This document shows positions 17,601-26,273 of a stretch of DNA of 64,000 bases, piece by piece. A model generated the notes under the pieces. That model made no database searches and was not told the origin of the DNA. It worked only from the letters and a program-made list of their open reading frames with translations. This DNA comes from Mesorhizobium shangrilense (GTDB lineage Bacteria; Pseudomonadota; Alphaproteobacteria; Rhizobiales; Rhizobiaceae), in the NCBI RefSeq assembly GCF_040537815.1, contig NZ_JBEWSZ010000010.1:1-64000 (forward strand), in the 5' to 3' direction. Position 1 is the first letter of the stretch. The number at the start of each line of letters is the position of its first letter. Both the position numbers and the translations under genes were made by a program.

Positions 17601-18996
17601 CCAGACTCCGGTCGATGTCTGGATTGTTGGTGACCGGATCGTCCAGGTGGGTGAGGAACCTGTAGATCCCGAAAAGGCGTGCGTCTTCGGTCCCGCCATC
17701 GTGCTGCCGCAGGAGAATCCGATCGTGGATTGTCGGGTTGTGGACCTGAACATCCGCGACCCGGGGGTTACTGATCGGCTCGTTGCTGAAATCGGGCGCG
17801 ACGTGCCTAGTCCCGATGCGGTCGTTGCCCTCCGCGGGAACCGGCGGTGGGTACTGCACTTCCCGGAGGTGGCCCTCGCCGGACAAACTCCGGGAGGAGA
17901 GGAGGTCCTCCGACCCGACGGCGTCTATGTGATCACAGGAGCTCTCGGAAAGATTGGTCTTTCCCTGACTGAACATCTCGTAGCCCTTGGAGCGACGGTC
18001 GTCGCGATAACCCGCCGTGCGGTACCCGACACTTTGGATTGGACGTCCGCGGATCTCGATGACAATGGCTGGATGCGCCGATTGGCCGCGCTGGATAGCG
18101 CAAAGGGTCAGGTGATTCTTCGCCAGGCCGACGTATCCCATTTCGACAGCCTGTTGGGGGCGCTCGAGATCACGGTTCGGGAGTTCGGGCGGGTCGATGG
18201 TATCTTTCACGCGGCCGGACTGGCCGATCTGAGGTTCCTTTCAGAGATGGAGGACACGACCTTCGCCAGTGAGTTTGCCTCCAAAGTCGCAGGAACCCGC
18301 AACCTTTACAGTGCGATCAAGCGGATCCAGTCCACCTACGCCCAATTACCTGAGTTCGTCTTCCTTTTCTCGTCCCTTGCGTCCATTCTCGGCGGACCGG
18401 CAATGGCAGATTTTGCGGCGGCGACCAGGTTCGTGGACGCATTTGCACGCCAGGTGCTGGGCAAACTCGGCGTCCGGTGGATCAATTCCAACTGGGATGA
18501 CTGGGATTACTCCTACGACTGGCAGGTGACCGCCGCGTATGAGACATCTAAGGCAAAGGATTTGGCACTCAGTCCCGACGAGGGAATCGACATCATCAAG
18601 CGCATACTGGCAACCGTTGAAAACGGCCAGGTGATCGTAGCGACGCGACCCTTGTCTCCACGTTTAAGGCAATGGGCCGATCAGATCCGGACAATCACGA
18701 GCGACGATCCGGACGGAGAGAAAATATCTCCGTCCGAAGAAGCCCGAAAAAACAAGGAGAGCGTGCTAAGCGACGGTAATCTCAGGAATGTCTTCCTCAA
18801 TGAAGTCAAGTCTCTCCTGAACGTCACGAAAGTAGGATTGGACGACAACTTCTTCGAAATAGGCGGGGACAGCCTTCTCGCCACCGCACTTCAACTTCGT
18901 TTGAAGAATAGCGACCGCTGGAGGGCGCCTCGATTGGATGAGATCTTCAAGGCAGCGACGTTCGGCGATCTGTACGAACGGATCTGCCAGACGTAA
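11668..18996 (+). CDS. Hybrid NRPS-PKS megasynthase, TE-A-T-KS-AT-KR-T
   Basis: A 2442-residue assembly-line enzyme. Domains in order, with approximate residues: type II-like thioesterase 35-280 (GHSTG serine, GDHFF His); adenylation 295-795 (FSSGTTGEPKG, NNYGVAET, ANGKLDR); carrier 810-880 (CGGHSLL); ketosynthase 910-1345 (QTSCSTGL Cys, THGTGT, NIGHAN); acyltransferase 1440-1800 (GHSMSEY); ketoreductase 2085-2300 (TGALGKIG); carrier 2370-2442 (GGDSLLA). It should load an acid, extend it once with a malonyl-type unit and release it. There is no condensation domain and the TE is at the N-terminus. The A domain lacks the usual Asp of the FDxSVWE motif (here NIFLVWE), and the KR Tyr appears to be Phe (ADFAAAT). 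A GGAGGGG precedes the ATG. The product is unknown. Confidence 0.9.
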   Translation: MTQVPKRAGACKRNLHWHRWPEMKHSLPETKTLLKVVKSSLEPSYRIFCFPHGGGSVQSFRSWSDYLPEDVELICLDLPGRGKRSAEAAIRSMDVLAPMINDALRGYSDRPFIFFGHSTGALVAYEIARSLESAGRPSPFHVVVSAHKSADVPADQPPTYRCADDELTDLVRTLGMVPPEALANEELLLDFILPPLRADFELAETYDRSLPTPLNAAITAMGGVEDEMLNADDLDEWRRFTTSRFARVMFDGDHFFTHSMTEEVVSTLLREVREVKAQLPASIRIAEALPYPDLPLHDRLREQAALSPEGPAVVSEAAILTYRELDDLSETLSRYLLGRGQSLGSHVGILMDTSPDYAVALFGILKSGAAYVVLDKAQPVAALSRILKKAAVEIVVTNSHFTASLPPDWPGLALSLDEDWQALLGDAGPASPQAVHLDAPAQIVFSSGTTGEPKGIVCPHRSAVCSYHWRYHALPYAPDEREAVNIFLVWEIMRPILAGMPAYLIPDDVIYDPNRLVEYLERNRISRTLFTPSLLDVLVGSGVLDVPSRLPDLRLIYLAGEVVTAALVARVKDALPHVKIINNYGVAETYDVTHVDLSEIDPATTQKVVPVGPPQHNVSVYVLGEQRDPVPLGFLGEIFVGGDAVGHGYLNSPEMTRERFLPDPFRADGTMFRTGDLGRMLHGGQLEIIGRCAFMVKIRGYSVVPASVEAALLRYSDVCSAAVVPELDPTTGQPDRLIAYVVLRNRGKGWQAALRSHLKSELPHYAMPSGFVALTELPIAANGKLDRSRLREVMEEACTPVTGADEVEPALRAAWRDLLQVEAADPSDNFFDCGGHSLLAARLCTQLRESLKTELRVVEVFLNPTFKELAALLRKRLGEQGQPQNRTLPKTPPVSPGIAHTKAVDGRRGTGMDIAVIGMTARFPGAETIEALWGNLCQGVCSIIPLSTQVLKARGIPEGVLKRPDYVRVGAHLDDVDAFDPGFWGLSPREATLMDPQHRLFLECCWKALESAGYTPTRHEGRTGVFAGSFLPLYLLHHLKGGSLLDPTDALLAWLTELGNDKDYLASRVSYMLNLSGPSIVVQTSCSTGLVAIATAAQSLAAGHCDMALAGAASIIFPQAGYQYVEGFINSSDGVCRAFDADANGTVVGDGVGVVVLKRLEDALAAGDPIHAVVKGCAINNDGHTKSSYSAPSAQGQAAVVRQALESATLNPADVEYIETHGTGTKVGDPIEVSALAEAFAGRAETGKTCALGSIKPNIGHANIAAGIASFIKTVLSLQQGVIPPTINVNRLNKDLNLEETPFFINEQLRPWPRKQGRARTAGVSGFGIGGTNCHVVLQEWINDDVRAWPGSVARGSHALCLSAKTPSALSRACRNLAGFLRRNRDVDLSDVAHTLRVARCHFDHRTVVVASNLDMAIKRLEEEADRAADQALSSPSIAFMLPGGGVQHAGMFKDLFDHVSDFRETFLTCAAASRPILDRDLESLVFGENDGYAAASFEEINLMIFSVQYAMAQLLEACGVRPDYLVGHSMSEYVVASLAGILKLEDAMALMVARSRAMANLGVDGAMLAVKCSPEEAERILEGDAWRDRAEAGEIGVGVVNSKTSVVFTGKRDLIERLQEGLEKAEIPNQILNTAGVPSHSPLMKPAADIIDAHVRTLEKRVPDLAIAPNSGGYLHRAKVPLPETYWSRQASGTIRFDRSLAAIVAAGATALIDVGPSRNLARFAHEIINSEDRKARVSAVVSATRGKDDQEFTDRHVLLECLGNLWSLGVAVDWKRASDQLEPFGSRRRISLPTYSFDRHRCWPDGQPAGLTVLPQTGERERRRGEVFTYVQSWTEKMLPRTVPGDGRTKALRWLVLADRPFGEAERAGDVLANSITRQLEDAGHEVVRVCRRAKPSNPPMKVKGSIIMIDPTREGLKALFDAEIASDRPVDRILCLWHLSGCADASGDPGTVQTDLLRSYDAILDLARVLSTLTFQTPVDVWIVGDRIVQVGEEPVDPEKACVFGPAIVLPQENPIVDCRVVDLNIRDPGVTDRLVAEIGRDVPSPDAVVALRGNRRWVLHFPEVALAGQTPGGEEVLRPDGVYVITGALGKIGLSLTEHLVALGATVVAITRRAVPDTLDWTSADLDDNGWMRRLAALDSAKGQVILRQADVSHFDSLLGALEITVREFGRVDGIFHAAGLADLRFLSEMEDTTFASEFASKVAGTRNLYSAIKRIQSTYAQLPEFVFLFSSLASILGGPAMADFAAATRFVDAFARQVLGKLGVRWINSNWDDWDYSYDWQVTAAYETSKAKDLALSPDEGIDIIKRILATVENGQVIVATRPLSPRLRQWADQIRTITSDDPDGEKISPSEEARKNKESVLSDGNLRNVFLNEVKSLLNVTKVGLDDNFFEIGGDSLLATALQLRLKNSDRWRAPRLDEIFKAATFGDLYERICQT

Positions 18997-19649
18997 TCCC
19001 CACCAGTCGCAATAACGTAGCAGAAAGCATCATCCCTGCAACGCTATCGGTCCGGCGTGGTGTGCGGACGCTGCTCGATCCTCATCGATTCGACACGGCA
19101 CACGCCGACATTTCAGTTTGTCTGGTTGAGGGACAGCGATCCGGCCCTGCGGCGGGCAACGGTCAGAACAGTCACGACCCGTTCAGCTTCGAGATTGCCC
19201 CCTCTCGGCGATCATGCCTTCGCGGGCACCATTCTGCTCTCTGGAGGTTAAGGATCACGGTCAAAGAATGGCCGATTAAGACTCTCTACGGCCCAGTTCG
19301 CTGACTTTGAGCGCATGGCGGGCTACAAGTCCGCTCTGCCATCCGTGGCGAGATGATCATGAACCCTCGATCTATCTTGAAGAATGTATCTAAAATGGCT
19401 GCTCTTTCTCAGTCACTCGGTCGCATTTTTGTCTGCAACGATTCTCAACTTCATGCGGGCGCGAGTGCGGCGGATATCTGACATAGACTTAGCCCTAATG
19501 GTCACGATCCTGATCTATTATGTCGGGCTGGCGGCAAAACGGGTCGTGTGCTCCTGCTCTAGATTCGTTGAGAATTGGGCACGTCACTTCAGTCTGCGGC
19601 GATGTTCTAGGCTGCGCCCTGCGGCCGCGGTTCCTCCTCAGGTTTCTGT
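18997..19649. other. Gap of about 650 bases between the synthase and PPTase genes
   Basis: No gene, RNA or repeat is recognised. A short hydrophobic frame at 19384-19653 lacks a convincing ribosome site. Confidence 0.5.
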
Positions 19650-20468
19650 ATGAGCACCCCAACCGCGACGCACCTCATTGCTCTCTTAGCCCACTCGCGC
19701 GGATTTCTTAACGATGTGACCTTGCATGATACTGACTACGCCAATGCGGTCCTAGTGCACGGCCGGTTCGATTTCGAAAGCTACACGGAGAACTTATTTG
19801 ACAAACTCGCATTACGCTGCCCTGCCAGCCTGTCCACAGCGTTACCCATACGCCGAGCCGAGTTTCTGGCCGGTCGAGCGATGGCGCGCGCAGCATTGCT
19901 AGCGCTGGGCCAAGCCGCCCCCGAGATTCCCATCGGTCCCGACGGCGCCCCACTCTGGCCTCGATATTCTGCCGGTTCAATAACCCACGCGCGAGGGCAT
20001 TCCGCGTGTTTTGCCATTGCCGATGGAAGCTGGCATGCCGGTGTGGACGTCGAGGCGCTGGCCAGTGGTCATGCACTGGAGTCAATCCTGTGCATGACCA
20101 CGAACGCAGCTGAACGTGCCTTGATCGCTCGACAGACGGCTCTCCCTCCAGCTCGGCTGGCGACGCTGCTTTTTTCGGCCAAGGAAACACTCTTTAAAGC
20201 GCTCTACCCCTTGGCACGGCGCTTTTTTGGATTCGACTGTGCCGAACTACGCACCGGTCCTGCAAATGGGCGCTTACGACTGCATCTAACTCAAGCTCTT
20301 TGCCGGGAGTTACCTGAGCACGAACCCTACGACATTCGCTTTAATATCGCCGAGGACTACGTATTCACTTGGTTGGCCGTGCGTCGATTGCAAGATGAAA
20401 GTGTTCAACCCGGCCAATCTATCCGCCATTCTGCTTCATTTTTTAATTCGGCAGAACCAACGGCGTGA
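19650..20468 (+). CDS. 4'-phosphopantetheinyl transferase, EntD/Sfp type
   Basis: A 272-residue enzyme that moves the phosphopantetheine arm of CoA onto the conserved serine of carrier domains, converting apo to holo synthase in the cytoplasm. Family marks are RRAEFLAGRAMARAAL in the N-terminal half, the metal-binding AGVDVEAL and FSAKETLFKALYPL. The length is slightly above the EntD average because of a polar tail after the last strand. It lies 650 bases after the NRPS-PKS gene in the same direction and is the obvious activator of its two carrier domains. Confidence 0.9.
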   Translation: MSTPTATHLIALLAHSRGFLNDVTLHDTDYANAVLVHGRFDFESYTENLFDKLALRCPASLSTALPIRRAEFLAGRAMARAALLALGQAAPEIPIGPDGAPLWPRYSAGSITHARGHSACFAIADGSWHAGVDVEALASGHALESILCMTTNAAERALIARQTALPPARLATLLFSAKETLFKALYPLARRFFGFDCAELRTGPANGRLRLHLTQALCRELPEHEPYDIRFNIAEDYVFTWLAVRRLQDESVQPGQSIRHSASFFNSAEPTA

Positions 20469-21334
20469 GCCAATACCGGTTTAGCGACTGGTTGAATGTC
20501 TTTCGACAGAAGTCTCTGTCTTCTCGTTCACGGGTGAGCCAAGGACGTGTTCGGTTAATCGCGTGTTTCGATGTTCATCAGCCCCCAACGCAACGCGTTT
20601 CGCCAACTGGCCAAATGAGCATCGGCGGTTGTAGGCGCTTGAAACGTCTTAAATAGTCCTGCGCAGCACGGATGAATTGCCAAAGCCCGGTTTCCGGCGG
20701 AAGCGAGTTGTCGTCGCCTCCGGTTTATCCTCCAGGCACTCGACGGCTCCCCTGCGGGTTTCGCACCGGGAACTCGCCGAAGTGCTGCTCCGCGAGTCGC
20801 TGGTCCAGGCTACTGGACATATCCCTGCGATCATGTGGGAGACCCCATTCGCCGCCGGGCGCGGCCACGCGCTCATGAATGGCGTGTGCAGGGCGTCCCT
20901 TGCTTCAACGCAACGAAGCGCACTGCGCAATTCGGTCACTGGCGAACAATTCCTTGTAGCCGCTCGTCACTATCCAGTTCGCGCGGTCGAGATGACTGCG
21001 AAGAGCCTTCCGCGCGCTCCGGTTGGCACGCCGGATCAATGCCGAGGATCCGATGGGCCATTTCCTCTTTAGTGGCGTTGTCGGCGCAAGCATCGAGCAG
21101 CTGCATATAGGTCGTGAAATGCTCTTTGTTGTACGCCGTTAGGCCCTCCGACCAGGGGACTTCTTCTATGATTTACGGCTTCATGACGAACTTTGAACCT
21201 TTTCGGGTTTCCGGCGCATGTAGAGCGGTTCAGTGGTGATCCGCACAAAAGGGCTCTGTCGACCAGTCCTCTAAAGCGAATAGGAACGATCATTCCTAGA
21301 ACGATACTTCCCCCGTTCAGGTGCCTGTCTCGCT
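20469..21334. other. Gap of about 870 bases
   Basis: Many short overlapping frames but none with a family signature or a good ribosome site. It probably consists of decayed DNA between the biosynthetic locus and the XRE gene. Confidence 0.4.
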
Positions 21335-21550
21335 GTGGACCTCAAGGAGATCATGGCGATTAATATGCGTCGTTTGCGCCATGAGCAAAACCTGACGCAA
21401 GAAGAGCTAGCTGTGCGCGCTGAGCTTAGCATGCGCCACGTGGGTTCGATCGAACGCGCCCGTGTTTCTGCGAGCGTGAGCGTGCTCGGACGGTTGGCAG
21501 CCGCACTGACCGTTTATCCCTGCGCTTTGGTTAGATCGCCGCAAAAATAG
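21335..21550 (+). CDS. Small XRE-family HTH regulator
   Basis: A 71-residue protein made of a single Cro/C1-type helix-turn-helix: MRRLRHEQNLTQEELAVRAE, then MRHVGSIERARVSASVSVLG. I start it at the GTG at 21335 because relatives open with a DLKEI-type segment; the ATG at 21353, after AAGGAG, is the alternative. Such single-domain XRE proteins are common on rhizobial accessory DNA as repressors of unknown genes. No partner gene is evident next to it. Confidence 0.7.
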   Translation: MDLKEIMAINMRRLRHEQNLTQEELAVRAELSMRHVGSIERARVSASVSVLGRLAAALTVYPCALVRSPQK

Positions 21551-21889
21551 CAGCAATGTTTGCGATCCGGGTGCCCGAACTAATCATCCGCGAACTCGGG
21601 CTGCCGCTGAATGGTGTGCGCGCCTATAGATCGCCGCCCCTCGCGGTATTTCCCGGCCATAGCCATGCGCTCCTTCTGGGCTTCGGAGCGAAAGTCGCGA
21701 GAGATGCGCATGCGGCCGGTCACTGTAGCCCGTGTGCCTTAATGGGCAGGGTGGGGGCGCGCTCGGGCGGATCTCTCGGCCAATCCCCGTTGTCGAGTTC
21801 GCCGGTCGGCGGATTACGCCGCTCATCTGCCCCGTTTGCACGGCCGTCGGCAATAGCTGGTGGAGCGCCGAAAGCCTCCATCGTCGCCA

Positions 21890-22130
21890 TCGACAACGCC
21901 GCAGCTCTTCGGACCACCGGATGGTGAGGCGGATCTGGATGGTGCAGCGGATCAGCCGATGCGGAACCGAGCAGAAGGGCGCTGTCGACCTCGACGTGGT
22001 AATCGGGATCCACTTGGTCAACTTCCATTTGACATTGTTCGAACGGTGCCGCCGGCAACGGCCTCAAGGCTGCTCGCTCGATCTCCTCGAACAGTTGCCG
22101 GCGAGGTTTGCCGACATGGCGCATTGGCCG
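21890..22130 (-). pseudogene. istA: IS21-family transposase IstA fragment
   Basis: Minus-strand pieces read QLFEEIERAALRPLPAAPFE, VDPDYHVEVD and, after a frameshift, SVPHRLIR with IRLTIRW, as in the C-terminal part of IS21 IstA proteins. Flanks on the 21551-21890 side are also degenerate. The fragment abuts the broken end of proB, so the insertion probably truncated that gene. Confidence 0.65.
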
Positions 22131-22144
22131 GCTTTAGCGAGCGG

Positions 22145-22969
22145 AAAAAACCACGTGGATGGCCCACCGTTCTCGATGGCCGCGAGAGGGTAAGATTTAT
22201 TTCCTCTCGCAATGACCATTTCACAGCCCGCGTCCGTGGCAATCCTTGCTGCCATCAACTTTGTCACCATGCCACCCGAACTGTGGCGAGCGAGGGAATG
22301 CCCCGCCATGGCCTCTATCTCGGGAGTAATGCATCGAACCTCTGTCACCAGACGGGCTGCGGGGTTGTAGTGCGGGTCTTCCGAGAAGAGGCCATCTACA
22401 TTGGAAAGCAAAACCACAACATCGGCGTTTACCATCTGCGCGACCGTGCCGCTAGCCGATCATTGTCGCCAAAACAGAGCTCCGCCGTTGCGGTCGTGTC
22501 GTTCTCGTTGACCATGGGTACGGCGCCAACTTTGAGAAGTTGTTGACGGGTTGAAGGCGCATTGAGCCGGCGATGCTGATTGTCTATATCTTCGCGGGTC
22601 AATAGTATTTGCCCAACGCCAAAACCATGGCGGTTGACACTCTGTTCATAGGCACACATGACTCGAACCTGACCCGATAGCGGCGGCTGTTTTCTTCTCC
22701 TCAACTCGCAGAGATCTGTCCAGATGGTTAAAGTGACTTTAGCCGACCGCGACAGCACCAGAGGTGACGATGATCACCTGCTGCCCGCGTGCGAAAAATC
22801 GGACGACATCCTCTATTAGCGTCTCAAGCCAAGGACCGCGTATCTCTCCGGTTTCTGCATCGCAGATCAGTGCTGAGCCAATCTTCACTATCAGCCGGCG
22901 AGCCGAAAGCAATCGGATCGGGCTTGTTGGTGCTGCCGTTGAGTGTTGCTGCACTAGAAGTGAAGACAC
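22145..22969 (-). pseudogene. proB: Glutamate 5-kinase pseudogene, truncated and frameshifted
   Basis: ProB phosphorylates glutamate in the first step of proline synthesis. The start encodes LIVKIGSALICDAETGEIRG, then IIVTSGAVAVG followed at once by a TAA stop. Homology resumes in another frame (QVRVMCAYEQSVNRHGFGVG, GAVPMVNENDTTATAELCFG) and shifts again (VNADVVVLLSNVDGLFSEDP, ITPEIEAMAG, SGGMVTKLMAARIATDAG). It ends near the last kinase motif, where IS21 sequence begins, so the C-terminal PUA domain is missing. It is non-functional; an intact copy must exist elsewhere if the strain is prototrophic. Confidence 0.85.
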
Positions 22970-23106
22970 GTCTCTCCAATCTCACCTGAGCGTCACGGCC
23001 TTGGAGGGTATAAGGGCGCACGAGGCGCCCTTCATTTCAGGTCGGCTGCCCAAATGAGCGCTTACTTCGTGGTCAGGGCTTCAACAAGCCGCCTGCGCCT
23101 TTCGTA

Positions 23107-23799
23107 TCAGAAGCGGTAGGTGACACCTGCCCCTAACAACCAGGGATCGAGCGCGGCCTTCCCCGTCAGTTTCGCCCCGTCAACCGTGACGTCGAAGTCT
23201 GGCTTCAGGAACAGCTTCTTCACGTCGAAGTTGACGCCCCAGTGCTGATCCACCATGTAATCGAACCCGACCTGCAGCGCGGTGCCGAACGTGTTCTTAA
23301 CATTGAGAGCATCGGCACTACCGGCATCCTGGTTATAGAAGATCGTGTAGTTCACGCCGGCGCCGACATAGGGCTTGAAAGCGCCGAAATCGGTAAAATG
23401 ATACTGCAATGTGAGCGTGGGCGGCAGCAGCCAAACCTTGCCGATATTGCCCAGCCCGCCGATCGTTCCTTGGCCCGCGATGTTGGCATAGGTGGTGCCG
23501 AGGATAAGCTCGGCGGCGATGTTGTCGGTGAAGAAATAGGAGATATCGAGTTCCGGCGTGACGGTGTCCGAATAGGAAAGACCGGATCCGGGCACCGCAT
23601 TGACGTAGCCGGAATCCTTAGTGATGACGCCCAGCGCCCGCAGGCGGATCTGCCAAGGGTTTGGCCATTCCGTGACCGAGGGTCCTGTCTGCGGGGCGCT
23701 CGCGGCTTGTGGAAGCTCCGCCGCGACGGCCTGCTGTCCCACCATCATGAGGACGGCCGCTGTTACTGCCCGCGCCACGCCCATTCGCTTTCTCGCCAT
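23107..23799 (-). CDS. ompW: OmpW-family outer membrane protein
   Basis: A 230-residue precursor with an N-terminal signal peptide (MARKRMGVARAV, then hydrophobic core, cleavage near AVAAEL) and an eight-strand beta-barrel pattern: WQIRLRALGVITKDSG, ELDISYFFTDNIAAELILG, PPTLTLQYHF, FKPYVGAGVNYTIFY and the terminal GAGVTYRF ending in Phe, a sign for outer membrane insertion. OmpW forms a narrow barrel with a hydrophobic channel for small lipophilic molecules. I use the ATG at 23799, after AAGGAGAGAATATC. No partner gene is close. Confidence 0.85.
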   Translation of the reverse strand: MARKRMGVARAVTAAVLMMVGQQAVAAELPQAASAPQTGPSVTEWPNPWQIRLRALGVITKDSGYVNAVPGSGLSYSDTVTPELDISYFFTDNIAAELILGTTYANIAGQGTIGGLGNIGKVWLLPPTLTLQYHFTDFGAFKPYVGAGVNYTIFYNQDAGSADALNVKNTFGTALQVGFDYMVDQHWGVNFDVKKLFLKPDFDVTVDGAKLTGKAALDPWLLGAGVTYRF

Positions 23800-24030
23800 G
23801 ATATTCTCTCCTTGCTCTTCAAAATTGATGCACTGCACTATGAAAAATCCTGCTCGAATTAGTTGAGATTGACTGAGCGCTCCTGATCGCGAGAGCGATA
23901 TGCGATCGGTGCAAGCGCACAGCGAAACTGCTCATGTCGAGTGAGACTGAGCACCGGTTATTTGCGCCGTTTCGTAGTCATCGACCTGTACTCACTTGGA
24001 CACGTTGGCCCTTGTCTAGGTTCCGCCCAC

Positions 24031-26121
24031 CTATCGAACCCGATCAGCTTGCCAGCCGATCGCACTGCGAAGGAAATTGTTGCCCAGGGCAATGAATGCG
24101 GCCCGCTCCCGGTTGTCCTTGCCGTAGCCGTGACCGCCCGCGCTGGGCTCGTAAAAGTAAGCCGGATAGCCAAGAGCCTGCAGCTTTGCGGCCATCTTGC
24201 GCGCGTGGCCCGGGTGGACGCGGTCGTCCCGCTTCGTGGTGGCGAGCAGGATCGGGGGGTAGGGCTGTCCCGGCGTCGCGGCGTGATAGGCGGAGATTTC
24301 CTTGAGGAAAGTCCAATCGGCCGGCTTGTCGGGATCGCCATATTCGTCAATCCAGCTCGCGCCCGCCAAGAGCTTGGTGTAGCGGCGCATGTCGACAAGC
24401 GGGATTGTGCAGAACAGCGCTCCGAAACGCTCAGGGTAGCGGGTCAGCATGTTGGCGATCAGGAGACCGCCATTTGAGCCGCCCTCGGCGGCAATCCGCC
24501 CCGGCCGCGTAATGCCCCTTCGCACGAGGGCGGCCGCAACGGCGGCGAAATCATCATGGGCGAGACGCTTTCCCTGTCTGCGTCCCGCCTCGTGCCAACG
24601 GGTGCCGAACTCACCACCTCCCCGAATGTTCGCCACCACCCACGTGCCGCCGCGTTCGAGCCACAGCTTGCCGATCGAGGAGTTGTAGTAGGGCAGGAGC
24701 GATATGCCGAACCCGCCATAGGCGGTGAGGTGAACCGGGGCATCCCCGTTCCCGTTCGCCGGACCGACCTGCGTATAGGGGATCATCTCACCATCAATTG
24801 AGACCGCCTCGTGGCGCGTGACCACCAGCCCGGATGCGTCGAAATTTTCCGGGTTGCGCTTCAGCATTACTGAAGCGCTGAGAGGCGGCGCGGCATCGAG
24901 GTCGAACAGGAGAAGCTGCGGCGGCGTGATCGGATCCTGAGCCCAAACCAGGACGTCTCCGTTGGTCTCGTGAAGTTGCGCATCGAGTGACCGAAGGTTA
25001 ACAGTCCCGTGGCCGGGCACGGTGTCCAGGGCTCGGCGCGTCCATTTCTGCCGGCCCGGAGTGAACGTCTCGAAACGCGGAACGAGGTTCACCAGGTAGG
25101 AGATGATGAGCTCGCCGTTATTCCAGAAAAATGACTGCAGGGAGCGCCTCTCGCCTGGTTCAAATAGGGTGACGAAGCCGCGCTCGCCGGCCATGAAAGA
25201 GGAAAGCGAGATGCCGACCAGCGCGTCGGTGGCATAGGTAGTCCCTCCAACCGTCCAGGGTTTGCGCGGCTTTACCGCCAGCCAGTCATCGAAGCCATTC
25301 CACCAGGCGTCCCGAGGAAGGTCGATCTCAACCTTCGGCCCGCTTCTATCGCCAATGCGGACTATCGTCTCGAAGTAGGCCGGCTTTTCGATAAACCAAA
25401 GGCGCTCGCTTTCGGCGGTGCGGTCCAGATGGCCAGACACGCCGAGGGTTTCGGAACCGGTCTCGAAGATTGCCGGCGCAGCGAGCGGATCCGCGCCACG
25501 CTTCCACAGGCGCACGGTGCGCGCGTAGCCGGAGCGGGTGGCCATGCCATCACCAAGCGCGCTGGAAAGCAGAAGCGTGTTGGGGTCGAGCCAATCAATG
25601 CCGCCCTTGGCCTCGGGGAGATTGAAACCGTCCGCGACCAAGCTCAGAGTCCCCAGGTCGAATTCGCGATGCACGACCGCATCGCTGCCGCCGCGCGACA
25701 GGCGCAGAACGGCTTTTTCCCGTCTCTCCGGCTCGATCGACGCGCCGCCCCAGATCCAGTCCTCTCCATCGCTAACGGCGAGGGCGTCCAGATCGAGTAG
25801 TAGCTCCCACCGGGGATCCGCCTTCATGTAGACGGCAAGGGTGGTCCGGCGCCACAGTCCGCGCGGGTTATGGGCATCTTGCAAGAAATTGTAGAGGTGC
25901 TGACCGCGGCGGGTGATCAGGGGAATCTTGTCGGGACGGTCGAAAATCGCTGTCAGGGCCGCGCGGTCGCGCTCGAACCGCGTTCCACCGAAGTGGCCCA
26001 GTGTCCTGGCCGACTGGCTGGCGGTCCAGCCAAGCGACCGTTCGCCTTCTATATCTTCAAGCCAAAGGTAGGGATCATCGTCGGGAGCATTCAGCGTTGG
26101 ACGGAAATCGAATGCGGTCAT
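24031..26121 (-). CDS. Prolyl oligopeptidase family serine peptidase (S9A)
   Basis: A protein of about 696 residues with an N-terminal beta-propeller domain (PYLWLEDIEGERSLGW, the family opening) and a C-terminal alpha/beta-hydrolase domain. The catalytic triad is visible as GGSNGG (Ser), TKRDDRVHPGHARKM (Asp) and GGHGYG (His). It lacks a signal peptide, so it should cleave short proline-containing peptides in the cytoplasm. I use the ATG at 26121 (MTAFDF) rather than the one ten codons upstream. A -24/-12 promoter lies about 150 bases upstream with a TGT-N10-ACA site behind it, so expression is predicted to depend on RpoN and NifA, like the M16 pair. Confidence 0.9.
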   Translation of the reverse strand: MTAFDFRPTLNAPDDDPYLWLEDIEGERSLGWTASQSARTLGHFGGTRFERDRAALTAIFDRPDKIPLITRRGQHLYNFLQDAHNPRGLWRRTTLAVYMKADPRWELLLDLDALAVSDGEDWIWGGASIEPERREKAVLRLSRGGSDAVVHREFDLGTLSLVADGFNLPEAKGGIDWLDPNTLLLSSALGDGMATRSGYARTVRLWKRGADPLAAPAIFETGSETLGVSGHLDRTAESERLWFIEKPAYFETIVRIGDRSGPKVEIDLPRDAWWNGFDDWLAVKPRKPWTVGGTTYATDALVGISLSSFMAGERGFVTLFEPGERRSLQSFFWNNGELIISYLVNLVPRFETFTPGRQKWTRRALDTVPGHGTVNLRSLDAQLHETNGDVLVWAQDPITPPQLLLFDLDAAPPLSASVMLKRNPENFDASGLVVTRHEAVSIDGEMIPYTQVGPANGNGDAPVHLTAYGGFGISLLPYYNSSIGKLWLERGGTWVVANIRGGGEFGTRWHEAGRRQGKRLAHDDFAAVAAALVRRGITRPGRIAAEGGSNGGLLIANMLTRYPERFGALFCTIPLVDMRRYTKLLAGASWIDEYGDPDKPADWTFLKEISAYHAATPGQPYPPILLATTKRDDRVHPGHARKMAAKLQALGYPAYFYEPSAGGHGYGKDNRERAAFIALGNNFLRSAIGWQADRVR

Positions 26122-26273
26122 GTCCGGACAACCTGACGAATGAAAGCGCAAAGGCTTCCGTCGGCTTGGGAACGCTCAGTGTTCGCGGCGGCGACCGCAT
26201 GTTCGAAAAGCGTGATCATAGGATGAGGTCTTCTCAGTCGGTGCGGCGCGGCAGTGCGTTTGCGGATAGGACT

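Noticed and set aside
19384..19653. Hydrophobic 89-codon frame before the PPTase gene
   Set aside because: No ribosome site, no family and it overlaps the PPTase start.
21020..21045. TTGGCACGCC as a -24/-12 promoter
   Set aside because: The -12 GC is not at the required distance.
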